A stretch of DNA of 64,000 nt, from assembly GCF_033115175.1 (NCBI RefSeq), contig NC_084844.1:32955885-33019884 (forward strand). The letters run 5' to 3'. Source of the stretch: Lepus europaeus (taxonomy: Eukaryota; Chordata; Mammalia; Lagomorpha; Leporidae). Position 1 is the first letter of the stretch; the number at the start of each line of letters is the position of its first letter. The position numbers and the translations under genes are program-made. This document shows positions 51,074-62,599 of the stretch, in pieces. The notes beneath the pieces were generated by a model that was not told the DNA's origin, did no database searches, and saw only the letters and a list, made by a program, of their open reading frames with translations.

Positions 51074-54000
51074 CTGAAAAGCAGAGGAGTGGTTCCCCGG
51101 GCATGTCCCCCAGACCCCGGAGAGCTGGCCCGACTCTCCACCCCCTCTGTTTGATGGGACTCATGCTGATCCCCAAGTGGGCGGTGTCGAGGTCTGGTGA
51201 GAGGCAGCAGGACATGGTGGGGGTGGAGGCGGCGACGCGGGGGGGGGGGGGGGGGGGGGCAGGGCGGGACTCCTAGGTGCTGGTCCAGCTCCTGAGCTCT
51301 GAGGGCCTCAGTTTTCCTCTGTAAAATGGGATGGGGAGATCGGACTCTCCAGATGACATCCCAGGCCCTTCTGGTCCTTGCTTCTGGACGTCAAAGCACC
51401 CTATTGCTTTGTGGCATGAGGGTCAGGGCTCACCTGGTAGGGCCTGAGGCAGGGTCTTCTGGCCTGCACGCCCTTCGGAGGGGGATGGGTAGACACTGAG
51501 AGGCCTCTGGGCCCACAGACTGGAGCTGCCCAGTGCTAGGTTCTCAAATTGAGGCCCCTCTGCACTGGCAGCCCTGTCTGCCCTCATGCTGGAGAGACCA
51601 TTCGCCAGAAACACCCTCGCACCATGTGCTGCATGCAGTGACTGAGGTGGAGGGGGGGCCGGGGCACCATTCCAGGGCCAACAGGAAGGGGGAGTCCACA
51701 CCGGTCCTTGCACCAACCCCTGGGCTGGGTGCTCCCTTCCAGTCAGGTTGGGTCCACCCATGCAACACCCGGCACCCCCTTTCAGAGGTGCCCCAATCAC
51801 AGGCAAACCAGGGCTGAAGATTCCTGGCCAGCCTCACCACAGCAGTGGCCCTCCACGTCGTCCAGGAGGTTGGCCGTTGACGCCGCAGCCCCCAGCCTGC
51901 AGAGCTGCTCAGGAAAATTGTCCCGAGAGTTGGGGGGTGGGGGGCCCACTGCTGTGGCCCACTCAGTCCCACCCCTGCAAGCTCAGGAGGCTCCCACCAC
52001 ACCCACCTGACCCCCAATACCAGGCCCCGGGTGCCCTTCCTTGGGGTCACCGAGCCCCATCTCTGGGGACTGAGAAGCACCTTTCTCCCCGTTGCCCTTT
52101 GGCTGCGGGCTCCCACTGCCCTGGGCCCTGTCTGACACGTGGGCTGGGCGTCTGAGTGAAAGTGTGGCAGCCCTTCTTGCTGCTTGCAGAGAGTAGGGAG
52201 GCAGGAGCATCGTGGGGCAGCATAGATACAGAAATCAGGAGGGGCCGGCGCTGTGGCATAGCGGGTAAAGGGGCGCTGGTTCAAGTCCCGGCTGCTCCAC
52301 TTCTGATCCAGCTCTCTGCTATGGCCTGGGAAAGCAGTGGAAGATGGCCCAAGTCCTTGGGCCCCTGCATTCACATGAGAGACCCGGAAGAAGCTTTTAG
52401 CCCCTGGCTTTGGATCAGCTCAGCTCTAGCTGTTGCAGCCATCTGGGGAATGAACCAGCAGATGAAAGACCTCTCTCTCCCTCTCTCTCTGCTTCTCCTT
52501 CTCTGTGTAACACTGACTTTCAAATAAATAAATAAATCTGTAAAAAAAAAAAAAAAAAACAAATCAGGAGAAGGTTTGCAGATGGTGAAGAAGCCATTTT
52601 TCTTGCAGAAGGAAGACAGGAGCTGCTGGTGCTGCAGACTGGCACTGGGAGACAGGCACGAGCTGGCAGCCTGGCTCAGGGGATAGGGAGGCCACGGAGT
52701 CGGGTCCCCCACTGGAGGAGGCCCAGCCTCGGGAGTGCAGCCGGACGTGCCCTACCCCAGGCCAGTGCCAGGAGGAAAGGATACGAATGATGCTTCAACA
52801 AGTGTTTCCTCTTTGACTTCCTCATCTTGGTCTTCTCAGAGAAGGCCCGGGCAAGCTCAAACAGCTTCCTGCGGGTGGCTGGGGAAAGAGAGACCTGTGA
52901 GCCCCTCGCTGGGCAGCCGGAGCGCCAGATGGCCTCCCTCGGAGGGAGGGGGAGGTGACAAGGATGGCAGAGGAGGGGGCGGCCTCTGGAGTACAGCTAC
53001 TGGCTAGGTCGGCCTGCAGGGGCAGCAGAGGCCACAGTGAGCCCGGGCCGAGGCCAGCCGGCAGCCCAGGATCCGGGTATTCCTTCCCCAGCTGCCGCAG
53101 GCCATGGCCCCTCCCCCAGCTGCCTCCAGAGCTGGTGCTGGGATTTCCAGGACTAATCCGAGATTTTCCCTGAAGCAGAGGGAAAGGGCGAATGACAGCC
53201 CTGTCCCCCCCCCCCCCGGGAGGGGGTGCTCTGGGCTGGCAGGGCTTGGTAGCAAGAGGTCCCTGGGGCCCCATAGAAAGTGAGCTTGGGCAGGCCCGGC
53301 CAGGCCACAGCAAGCATGAACGCTGACCCCTGGGGCCAGAGGATGCATGGTACATGATTTCCTTGCAGACAGCTGGCTGGAGAGGATTTAAAACTTAATT
53401 TGTATCCAGACTCAGCTGAACACGGAAGTGAGGCAGGAAGGCCAAGGGAGCCAGCCTGTGATTAAAATGTCACTTGGGTTCATCAGGAGTCAGCCATGTT
53501 AAAAATTGGGGGTGGCTCCCTCCCTCCTTTCGGGCCGTCTGTGTTAAAAATTGGGGGCAGCACTGGGACAGGCGGGGCCACGGGCTGGACTCACATTTTC
53601 CCATGTGTTTCAACTTGTCCCTGAATAAGGCATCTTCGGACACGGCGGGGTTGGCGTCACTGTTTCCTGAAGGCAGAGACACTGACTAAGGGCTGGGGTC
53701 TTCAGGGGGAGGAGGGTCGGGGCTGTCCCGGCCCCATCCTTCCATCCAGGAAGGCCCTTCCCTGGCTGGGAGTCCACAACGAGGAGAGCTCCGGGTTCCC
53801 TGTGGGCTCTGGTGCCAGGCATGCGGCACACAAAGGCATGCCGTGGCCGCCGGCGTAGTCAGGCTGAGCGCTTGCGTTGGCCATGAGGCGAGCATTTACA
53901 CCGTGGAGGTCACCAGGAGCTACGCCGGGGCTTCCCTACACCTGGGCATCCTGGCGGGCGGCAGGGGCAGAGCGGGTCAGGGCGGCTGGCTCCTCCCTTC

Positions 54001-57000
54001 CAGGGCCAGCCCCTGCATCACTCCCTCCACACACAGACAAGGAGTAGGAACCAGAAGGGGCCTGGCCAAGAGTCAGGGCCCAGGCTCCAGCCAGGGTCGC
54101 CCTGGCTTGCTCAGGGTTTCTCTGTCCCTCGCCCGCTGGGGTTTGTCTCTGCCCTCCTAACTCACTGCTCTGCCCCTTGCAGCCTGGCTAAGCCCAAGTC
54201 ACCTTGCCTGCTAAGTCCCTGCTGAGTCACTGGGATCCATCTCAGCAGCCCGACCCCCCGAGTTAATTCGGGATCAAGGATAAGGGGCTCCCATTAAAAC
54301 TCCCAGATGCGCCTCTGCTGGGCCTAAGCCTCCAGTCTGCTGCTTTAGATCAGCTCCCCAGGGTTTTCTCTCTCGGAGCTGGGATCCACCGAGGTCCCCA
54401 CCCTTCTGTCTCCCCCACTCACCATACCACGTAAGGACTGTCCCAGGCAAAAGCTGCTGAGCCTCTCTCTGAGGTGGGCACTGACTGACCAGCTTCCCTG
54501 TGCCACCTGCCGAGTGTACCCCAGGCCCCTCCGGTCCGTGCACCCCAATGGCAGCATGGCCCACCCCTTCCTCCTGCAATGAGGGCCCCTGAGCCAAGGA
54601 GCCCAGCCCTCTTTTCAGGCAATTCTTGCTTCTCACAACCTTTGTGCATGAAGCTTGAAATGCCCCTTCCCCTGGCACCTAGGGCAGGACCCGCACCTCA
54701 CAGATGCTCCCCAGCTCTTTGATAAATGAACGAATGAACGAATGAGCCCTGCCCAGACTAACCCTGCCCTCCCTCTCTCCATGCTGTTGCAGGCATCGCA
54801 GGCGCCTGTGTTCAGCTTTGCTGGTGGGCTCCAGCATAAGCTCCCCCAGGGCAGAAAGCGAGCCCCGTGAGTCTCTGAGTGCTTCCCACCCCCACGCCCC
54901 AGCACGCGTGCAGCGTGTCCCCTTGCAGCCATGCTCTGGGCACAGCCTGTGGATTGTACTGTGGGCACCCAAGTCCCCGCAGCTTCTGGGCTGGTGAGAA
55001 CCCTGGATGCTCAGTGGACCCCTGCCCCAGACTCCCCTGCTTAGGGGCCCAGGACCCCAGCCTCATTTGTGTCCTCACCCTACCCCGTAAACCGCGACTG
55101 TGTGAAGAAGAGTCGGGTGTGAGCCCCTGTGTCCCCAGGTCCTCTGAGGGTAGGCAAGTTTACCTGGGACAGAAGAGGGAAAGCCAAAGTCGCCTCCCGC
55201 AGCCACACTGCTAGATTTGGATCTCTGGGACTCATATTTCAATCGATCTGGAAAAGGACCACATTCCCATCAGGGGAGGGGGCTCCCGGGCCGGCAGGGG
55301 GCTGAGATGCGTGGGGTAGAGGGAAAGGGGGGTTAGGCCTCACACACGGTGCACTCAGGTCTACCAGCTCTCAAAGACCGGACGACAGCACGGAAACTTC
55401 GGCCTGCCAGGGACAGCGCTCTGGAAGGTTAAAGGTCAGCACGAGAAAGGCCTGGGAGGCTGCAGCGTCCAACCCTCAAGTGCAACACCTGAGACCTCCA
55501 GCACCTGTGCTGCAGAGCTGGGGCCAGCCCGGGGCCTCCTCGCTCTCAGCCCAGCCTTCTTCCTGCACTGACATACATCACACACACACACACACACGCC
55601 ACACTCCCGCCCTGAAGGGAAGAGGTGGCCAAGCCTCAGCATCTCCCACGCAAGCACAAGACCAGTGTCCTGCTCCGATGTCCACACAGGCGGCCTCAGC
55701 AGCCCAGCACCCACAGGCCCCTCGCCCTATTCCCAGGGCTCTGGTTTGTGAGGAAGGACTGAGCCCCCTCATCCCTGTCGCCCACCCCCCAAAGCCAGGC
55801 ACGGAGCAGGTGTGCAGGGGGAGGAGAGGACCTAAGAGGGCAAACCCTGCAGGGGAGGGAGAAGCAGTGGCTGCAGGTGCCCCAGCTCCCCGCTGGCAGG
55901 ATTCTGGGGCTGCCCCAAGGACAACCTGGCAGGGGCCATGCCGAGCAGGACAGACAACACCTGGCACCCAGCCTGCTGCTCAGCGCTCGCTCTCCGGAGC
56001 CAGCATCATGTCCCCTTCTCAGCCCTGGGCAGGGAGAGGCGGCTGGGGCGCCCCCATGCGGTGCCCACCTCTCTCCAGGGCGAGGAGGAAGTCACGGTTG
56101 CGCTGCAGCTCCTTCATGAACTCCTCGTTCTGCAGGAAGAGTGCGATCCTCTCGTCCTCCAGGTACTGCTTCCAGCGGCTCTCCTGGTCCCGGGGGTCGA
56201 GCCCAGGCGCAGGAGCCGGGCCTCCCTCTCCACTCACAGGCTTGGGGCCGGCGGGGTTCCCCTGAGGAGAGGAGTGAGCGTGGTGGGGGCCTCCTCACGA
56301 GAGCAGGTGTTGCACCCCTAGCTGCACGCATGCCCTGCCTGGGCTCCCCCAGCCCACCCCAGCCCACCCCTCCTAACAGCCTCACTGTAACAGGTCAGAG
56401 CCCTCTCTGCTGGGGTAGGGCCAGGGGCTGAGCAGCGATGCCCCTCTCTCTCCACCCTAGATCACTGCTTCCCTTCGGTACAGCCAGAATGGTCCTGAAG
56501 AGACCCGCAAACTGCTCACCAGCCTCCACGTGGACCCCCAAACTCTCCCGGCAGCAGCCGCCTCCCAGTGAGCCCCCCTCCCGCGGGGGAAGCCTTGGCC
56601 TGTGCCAGTGAGCTGGGGAGAAGGCCCTCTGGCCCTCCGTCACTGGCTGCCCAGGCCCCCTCCCTCCAGCTTGAGGCCTGGCTGCGGCCCAAATCTCCTC
56701 CAGCTGTCACCTTCCTTGGGTAGAACAGGACACCTTCAGGCCTGGACAGGAAGTGAGGCAGCAGCCTGGGCTTAAGCATCAGGAAGTAAGCTTGGCCGGC
56801 ACAAACTGCGTGGGCGAAAGAGATGCTGGACAGGCAGGTGGGAGAGGACGGCGGGGCAGCCCAGTACCTGCCTGCTGTCCAGCTGCTGGGGCAGGATGCG
56901 GAGGAAGTCATCGGGGAGGCTGCCCAGCAGCGGGGGGTTCCAGTTCCGATAGCGCCTCTGGCTCGAAGGGGGTCCGGAGCCCAGCACGTCGGTCCTAGGG

Positions 57001-60000
57001 TGGGGGTGCAGTGAGGAGGGAGCCGTCAGGCCCAACCACGGGTCTCGGGCGCATCACATCAGGTCCTCAGACAGGCTGGATCCGGCCTGGAGAGCCCTAT
57101 GACCCCCACTGCCTCCAGGACCAGGGGCCTAGAGAACCGACTCCCTGCTCGCGGCTCCCTGTCGGCGCTGCGGAATCACACGCGGCGTACATGCGCATTG
57201 CTGAGCCACTCGCGTGCCTCCCACCTGGCCCAGCGCGAGCTCCCAGCTGCTGAGTGCCAGGTTCAGATGAATGAGCAGTCGCCCCCAGGCTGCCTGCACA
57301 TGGGCTTGCTGCAGAAGGGCTTGCTGTGGGGGAGGCCAGGACCCCTCCAGAGATGGTAAAGCAGAGCCAGGCTCCAGTTCTGGCTGAACCATAGCCAGCA
57401 GGGTGGTCTTGAGTGGGACCCCAGACTCAGCATCCTCACCCCAGAAACTGCCACCCCCCTGCTCAGGTGCCTGGGAGCCTGTGTTCAAAGAAAGGAAACC
57501 AAGAGGTGTGGGGTAGGGGTCTCGTTGCAAGGGGCACCCAGGCAAGGGAGTGGTGGGAGGCCCGCACCTAGGCCAAGGCCAGCAGGTAGGCAGGGGGCAG
57601 GAGAGGCGGAGAGGAGAGGCACAGGGGCTCCTGACCCCCAGGGGCCTGCCCTGCTGGCCAGCCGGGGCCTGGAAGCAGCCTGGAGCCCTGCCAGGAGCTC
57701 CCCACGGCTCCTCGGCAGCCTGTGGCGTGGCAACCGCAGGACACGTGTTCTGCTGAATCAGGGAAGTGACACAGTGAGAAGGCAGCCGGAGCTGGGCGCT
57801 GCGGGCCACTCTCTCTCCCTCGCGCTCACTGGCTCGCCTCAGGCCTGGCTTTGATTTGGTCTCCAGCTCCAGGAATCCCGCCCGCCCCCTCACTGGAGGG
57901 GAGCTTTTCCGGGCTGCTGCTGCTGCTGCTGCTGCTGCCAATGGAAATAACTTCCTTTCCTTTTCTATTTCGGGCGGTGGTGGCAGGGGGGATGGGGGCG
58001 CGAGGGAGGGTGGGGGCGGCAGCAGAGCACAAGCAGCTGCGAAGTGCAGGGGGGAAGCTCGGCCCTGCAGGCTGGGGCCAAGGTGACCCCGGCAACCTGG
58101 CCCTGTCCCGCTGACAGCTGAGGGCAGAGTGAGAGCAGAGCACGCACAGTAACCTGGGACGCCTGTCCTGGGCTAGATCTTTCCAGAAGGCCCTGCCACC
58201 TCCTGTGTGTGTGTGTGGGGGGGGGCTGCTGTCATGCCCAGCTCACCCAGGACAGGAACCCCAGCATTGCACTTGGAGCTCCCCAGCCGCTCTGCTACTG
58301 AGAGAGGGGAGGGGCTGAGGTGGAGGAGGCCCGAGTCAGCTGAGCTTCCCTCGCTGCTGGGCCTGTGGTCCTGGGGGGAGGGGGAGCTTGGGGGAGCGGG
58401 CCCTTTGCCCTGGCACTGGCAGAGATGAGGTCAGCCCACAGCTGCACAAGCCAGGGGGCCCCAAGCCCAGGCAGCCCAGGCAACTCCATTGTGGTAGGGA
58501 AGGAATGTCAGAAATGAGCTGAGAGGCAAATAAAACACTTCCAAGGCTGTAATTTCAATGGAAAAACAGCAGGCGGGCTGTGCCCAGGGGTCCACGGGTT
58601 GCCTCTGTCTTGCAGGCAGTGGCGAGGAGGGCCGGCTGAGGAGGGGGCCAGAGGCTGCCGAGAGGTCCCACTGGGGTGAGACCTGGCCAGGGCAGACCTC
58701 CGAGACAGGCCCACCAGGCAGGAGTGCCGGTGAAGACTGGACACTGAGGCCCAAACAGGGAGAGGCCGTGTCCCAGGGTGTCTGACCCCGGGGGCAGGAC
58801 CTTCCCTCTCTGTGCCCCCCAGGGCGACGCCCAGCTCCCCAGCTCTGCCCCCTCTACAGGCCCTCAGGCACCACCCCCCCAGTGACTGGCGGTGGCAGGA
58901 GGGGGCATCACCCTCCTGCTAACCCCCCTGCGGCAGTTCCCTGCGGGCTGTCTAAGAAGGAAGCTCCTCAGAGGGTCCCCAGACCCCTCAGTGATCTGCC
59001 GGCCTCCGGAGGAGCTGCTCCCCGGCCCTCCCCGCCCCCCCCCCCCATTTCCTGCCCCGGGGCCTTGGCACCTGCTGTTTCCGTTGCCTTGAGGCCCTCC
59101 TGTCATTATTCCTGGTTTTACCAGAGCTGCTGTGAACTGAACAGGACTTGGCTCCCCAAATTCACGCACAGTGATAAACCCCAAATTCTTCACGTTAACA
59201 GGCAATGGATTAATGCTATTGGGCGGTGGATTACTGTGGAGACTTGATTTAATTATGGCGGTGACCGGGGGGGGGGGGGCAGTGGGAGGTCTTGGGTCCC
59301 CGGAGCTTGCCCTGGAAGGTGGCTCTCTGAACAGGGTTGGTTACTTAAGCTGAGCCCTGCCCAGTTTCCCTCCCTGCTTCCTCGTCCATCCATCGTCCAT
59401 CGTGTGGGCCATCTGTCCATCTGCCAGGCTGATCTTGAATGGGGGGAGCCCCCGGAGTGTGACCTTTGTCTTCCCAGGAAGCGTCTCTCGGGAATCACAG
59501 TTAAAGTCCCGAAAAGCTGACTCAGACAAGATTAACACACGCCTCCGCCTCAAGTCACAGGTGCACAGCATTCATCTAGGCAGCCCCCCGGGGTCTGTGG
59601 CTCCCCAAGACTCTGATCTCCTTGGGGGCTGTAGGCACACGGCAGTGCTGTATTCTGTCTGCACCTGCTCATCGCAGGGGACTCAATAAACCTGGAAATG
59701 GATGTCTCGGGTGCAGAGACTGAAGGAGGCCTAGAGGCGACCCAGGGGTTAGAGCTGGGCCCAGAAGGCCGCGTCTGGGCATGGGCCCTGTGCCTCTCCT
59801 GAGCTCTGGCCTCCAGGGAGTCTGAACTGAACCCCCGAGGCCAGCCATTGCGGCTTCGGGAGGGAGGGCAGGAAGGAGCGGTGAGCGCTCCACACTCAAC
59901 ATCTCGGTCAATCTCCAGAACAGTGCTGAGGATTTCCGTTTCACAGATGAGGCAGACCAAGCTCAGAGAGGTTAAGGAATGAGCCAAAGGACACACAGCA

Positions 60001-62359
60001 GAAGTACCTAACAAATCAGCAGTTGGACAGCCGAAGGGAGTGGCGGCGCCCTGCAGGGCCCTCATCTCCTGCACCAGACCCCCACACCCCAGGCACAGGC
60101 TGTAACTTGTCCAAAGCCCACAGGGTCTGACTGAGGCCTCCGTGGCTTAGTCTAGTGCTTGAGGTTACTTTATCCCCCAGAGGAGCCCCCGTCCCTGGGC
60201 TGTACCTCCCCTATTCCCTAGTCCTACCCGCCACAGCACGCTCAACACCCAGGGCAGGGGAGAAGGGTGGGGGGGTCAGAGTACCCACGCCAGGCTGACC
60301 CTGGGATTCTCTAGCAGCCTCCAGTTTTACCTGCTGAGAGACAGGCAGAACCACCTCCCTACAGAAAGTGAACTTTTTGCAAAAGGATCTCGACAGGGAG
60401 GAGGAGGAAGAGGAGGAGGAGGAGGAGGAGGAGGAGGAGGAGGACAAGGGGGAGGAGGGGAAGAAGAAGGCCACAATTCCACTTCCAATCCAGCTTCCTG
60501 CTACTGTGCACCCTGGGAGGAACAGATGATGGCTCAAGTAGTTGGGGCCCTGCCACCCCTGTGAGAGACCTGGACTGGGTTCCCAGCTCCTGGCTTTGGT
60601 CCAGCCCAGCCTCTGCTATGGCAGCCATTTGGGGAGTAAACCAGTAGATGGAAAAACCATCTCTCGGTGTCTCTATGCCTTTCCAATAAATTAAAAAAAA
60701 AAAAAAAAAGTCAAAGGAAAACCATTTAGTCCTGGACTCTGGGACCTGCCCAAAGCTGCAGGTCCCAACCATGTCGCATGCTGACCCCCCACCCCGACAG
60801 CCTGGCACCTGTGTCCCTGTGATAACAACCCTCACTCTGCTCCTGCCTCTGACTCAAAACGCTGGCCCCGTCCCATGGTTTTCTAGGGCTCTCAGCTCCT
60901 GCAGCTGTAACCACAGAGACTTCCCTCACCGGGGAGGTAGAAGGGACATGGCAGCCAAGAGTAATTAGCCTTGAAGTCAGAACGGCCTGGATTTGAACCC
61001 CAGCTCTCAGCCCCGGGGAAGCCATTCAACCTCTCAGAGGCTCAGCTGCCCATCTGTAATATGGGGATGATCCCAGCAGTGCCTCCCCCAACAGCTGAGA
61101 TGCGGCCAGTGTCGCGGCACAGGGAAAGACACCATCGGCACTGGAAGGGTTCTTAGGAAATGGGAGCTGGTATTTTCAGCTCATTCTGAGGCTCCCAAGA
61201 TCCCCAGGAGGGGCTCCCTATCCCCCCCACTCCCAGCCACCTCAGGCCTGAGTCTAAGAAAAAGCAGCTCTAGAGAAAAAGGAAACACCCGGGCTCCAGC
61301 AGGGACTCCCCCCCACACATAGAGCCCAGAACCCCAGAGACCCGTGGGACTACTGCCTACCAACTGCATCTTAAGCTTCCAAATGAAGAGTTCCTAAGCT
61401 GGAACAAGTCTCCAGGGACCTGCAGTCCTGCCTCCAGCTAGCAGACCTCCTCAAACAGTTGTGCTCCCAGGGCTTAAAAATACCCGTCACGGGGAAGGAG
61501 TGCCAGGCCTAGTGGTTAAGACATCCCTGTCCCACATCACAGTGCCTGGGGGAGGCTCCTGGCTCCAGCTCCCAATTCTAGCTTTCTGCTAATGCAAACC
61601 TTGGGAGGAAGCAGGTGATGGTGCAAGTGGTTGGGTCCCCACCACCTACATGGGAGACCTGGATTGAGTTCTTAGCTCCCAGCTTTGGCCCAGGCTTGGC
61701 CTTGGCCATTGCAGACATTCGAGGAATGAACCAGTGGATGTGAGTATTCTCGCTCTCTTCTCCTTAAATTAAAAAAAAAAAAAAATCCCACAACATCCCT
61801 ATACCAGAGATGGCAAACCACCCTCCATCAGTTGTTGATGACTGTCTGGGAGTGCTGTGTTGAGGAGGATTCTGAAGTTCCTTCTTAACTCAGAGCATGG
61901 TGAGTCATTAGTAAGGTTTGCCGTGGACTTGGGAAGGGATGGGTCAGTACCCTTTCCATTCATTTGTCGTGCCCAGTCTGACACCTCCATCGATCAGAAG
62001 CTTCTGGAAAGCAGAGGGTGAGCCCTAACTGTGTGCCCCATGACACAGGCCTGACGTAGGCATTTAGCTAATGTTTGCTCTTCCGAGCCTTACATTTTGC
62101 AGGTCACCCCTGCTATCCAGCTGAAGCATCTTTTGCTGCGGTCGAAGCTGCCCTAGGTGGAGTCCAGGTAAGGTTCCCGGTGTGTCCACACACAATCCAG
62201 GCTCTGGGCTCCTAGAGAGGGGGATTCTCACCGGGGAGGCGGGGTGGGGGGAGCCAGAGGGTATGGTGGGTCGAACATGTGCATGTGGTAGGCCGGCGGA
62301 GAGTACACAGGCGGCGGTTCTTCATCCGAGCTATCGGGTTCCAGCGTCCTTTCCAAGAC
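51006..62359 (-). CDS. CUEDC1: CUEDC1, CUE domain-containing protein 1, C-terminal 274 residues (5' part outside window)
   Basis: Eight coding exons in transcript order: 62232-62359, 56868-56994, 56069-56261, 55164-55247, 53595-53666, 52785-52878, 51838-51896 and 51006-51073, ending in TAA. The phases join without gaps to 274 codons. Human CUEDC1, as I recall it, has 386 residues with about 112 before this point, so the lengths agree. Visible in order are an acidic, Pro/Tyr-rich linker (SSDEEPPPVYSPPAYH), the segment RRYRNWNPPLLG-LPDDFLRIL, a charged helical stretch (ESRWKQYLEDERIALFLQNE followed by EFMKELQRNRDFLLALE), a Ser-rich part, DALFRDKLKHMGK, a basic region (KTKMRKSKRKHLLKHHS) and the tail FRGRRQEAPKVEE. 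The ubiquitin-binding CUE domain is N-terminal and lies beyond 64000. Cellular role is poorly defined; ubiquitin binding is inferred from the family. Confidence 0.96.
51239..51259 (+). repeat. (G)21 homopolymer
   Basis: 21 consecutive G about 170 bp upstream of the CUEDC1 last exon, within the preceding intron. Length is prone to assembly error. Confidence 0.9.
51282..51345 (+). mobile_element. MIR fragment
   Basis: GAGGGCCTCAGTTTTCCTCT and GTAAAATGGGATGGGG. Confidence 0.65.
51838..51896 (-). CDS. CUEDC1: CUEDC1 coding exon encoding LGAAASTANLLDDVEGHCC
   Basis: 59 nt. Acceptor CTCTGCAG|GCTG, donor TGTG|GTGAGG. The frame joins the previous exon through a split Ser codon and the next through a split Glu codon. 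Confidence 0.94.
52242..52560 (+). mobile_element. CSINE in CUEDC1 intron, with head deletion
   Basis: The flank AAATCAGGAG is repeated at 52232-52241 and 52561-52570. About 35 bp of the usual head are missing after GTGGCATAGCGGGTAAAG. Opposite to CUEDC1 transcription. Confidence 0.94.
52785..52878 (-). CDS. CUEDC1: CUEDC1 coding exon encoding ELARAFSEKTKMRKSKRKHL
   Basis: 94 nt. The acceptor is TTTCCCCAG|CCACC, the only choice that restores STRRKLFE. It ends at a weak donor, CATTC|GTATCC. The strongly basic tract KMRKSKRK could act as a nuclear localisation signal; that is inference. Confidence 0.93.
53595..53666 (-). CDS. CUEDC1: CUEDC1 coding exon encoding NSDANPAVSEDALFRDKLKH
   Basis: 72 nt. 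Acceptor GCCTTCAG|GAAA, donor AAAT|GTGAGT. It ends in LKHMGK, continuous in frame with STRRKLFEL in the next exon. Confidence 0.95.
54690..54760 (+). mobile_element. L2 3' end
   Basis: Ends in GATAAATGAACGAATGAACG, the tandem (GAAC/GAAT) tail of L2. Confidence 0.55.
55164..55247 (-). CDS. CUEDC1: CUEDC1 coding exon encoding RLKYESQRSKSSSV
   Basis: 84 nt. Acceptor TTTTCCAG|ATCG, donor CCCAG|GTAAAC. A short Ser-rich segment follows the helix and continues to GDFGFPSSVP. Confidence 0.95.
56069..56261 (-). CDS. CUEDC1: CUEDC1 coding exon encoding the ESRWKQYLEDERIALFLQNE helix region
   Basis: 193 nt. Acceptor CTCCTCAG|GGGAAC, donor GAGAG|GTGGGC. The first 27 residues are low-complexity Gly/Pro and diverge from human; the next 37 are near identical to the family and predicted helical. 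Confidence 0.96.
56868..56994 (-). CDS. CUEDC1: CUEDC1 coding exon encoding RYRNWNPPLLGSLPDDFLRI
   Basis: 127 nt. Acceptor CCCTAG|GACC, donor GGCAG|GTACTG. One base completes an Arg codon, then 42 codons end in LPQQLDSRQ. Confidence 0.96.
57913..57936. repeat. (GCT)8 trinucleotide repeat
   Basis: Eight uninterrupted GCT units (AGC/CAG type on the CUEDC1 strand) in a CUEDC1 intron. Confidence 0.95.
59640..59700 (+). mobile_element. L2 3' end
   Basis: CATCGCAGGGGACTCAATAA with upstream L2-like sequence. Confidence 0.45.
59900..60030 (-). mobile_element. MIR
   Basis: CGTTTCACAGATGAGGCAGA, GCTCAGAGAGGTTAAGGAAT and GGACACACAGCAG are the reverse-complement MIR order. Confidence 0.8.
60386..60470. 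repeat. (GGA)n purine tract
   Basis: About 85 bp of GGA/GAA triplets on the plus strand, joined to a truncated CSINE. Confidence 0.9.
60472..60709 (+). mobile_element. CSINE, 5' truncated
   Basis: Starts at CACAATTCCACTTCCAATCC; the (GGA)n tract replaces its tRNA-like head. Confidence 0.85.
60965..61110 (+). mobile_element. MIR
   Basis: CCTGGATTTGAACCCCAGCT, TTCAACCTCTCAGAGGCTCA and CATCTGTAATATGGGGATGA. Confidence 0.8.
61502..61785 (+). mobile_element. old-type CSINE
   Basis: GTGCCAGGCCTAGTGGTTAA to TCTCCTTAAATTAAAAAAAA. Confidence 0.82.
62232..62359 (-). CDS. CUEDC1: CUEDC1 coding exon encoding LERTLEPDSSDEEPPPVYSP
   Basis: 128 nt, entered in phase 0 after CTTTAG and left by CCCCG|GTGAGA. 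It carries a PPxY-like PPPVY motif in an acidic and proline-rich linker. It is the most 5' CUEDC1 exon I can find in the window. Confidence 0.95.
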
Positions 62360-62599
62360 CTAAAGCAGAGACAATGGGAGAGAGAGATTAATAACCCTGC
62401 CTCGCATTTCAGTAGCATTCAGACAAAACCGAGCGCGGTGAGGCTGTTTGCCGAGGGAGCTGTGCAGGGCTGAGGGAGTGGAGTGGATTCGCTGCTGCGG
62501 ACCCTGGAGCCCCAGCACACTCAACAAACGGGAACTCACACGGCCCCACAACAAAGTTACCAGCAGCAGCAGCCATCGAAGCGCGCTTGACACAGGCAG

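Larger units (their letters stand above)
57000..60385. other. CUEDC1 intron, unique part
   Basis: No further exon was found. GC-rich, with an AT-richer candidate conserved element at 59090-59260 and runs of C (59037-59046) and G (59269-59278). L2 and MIR relics are listed separately. Confidence 0.5.
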
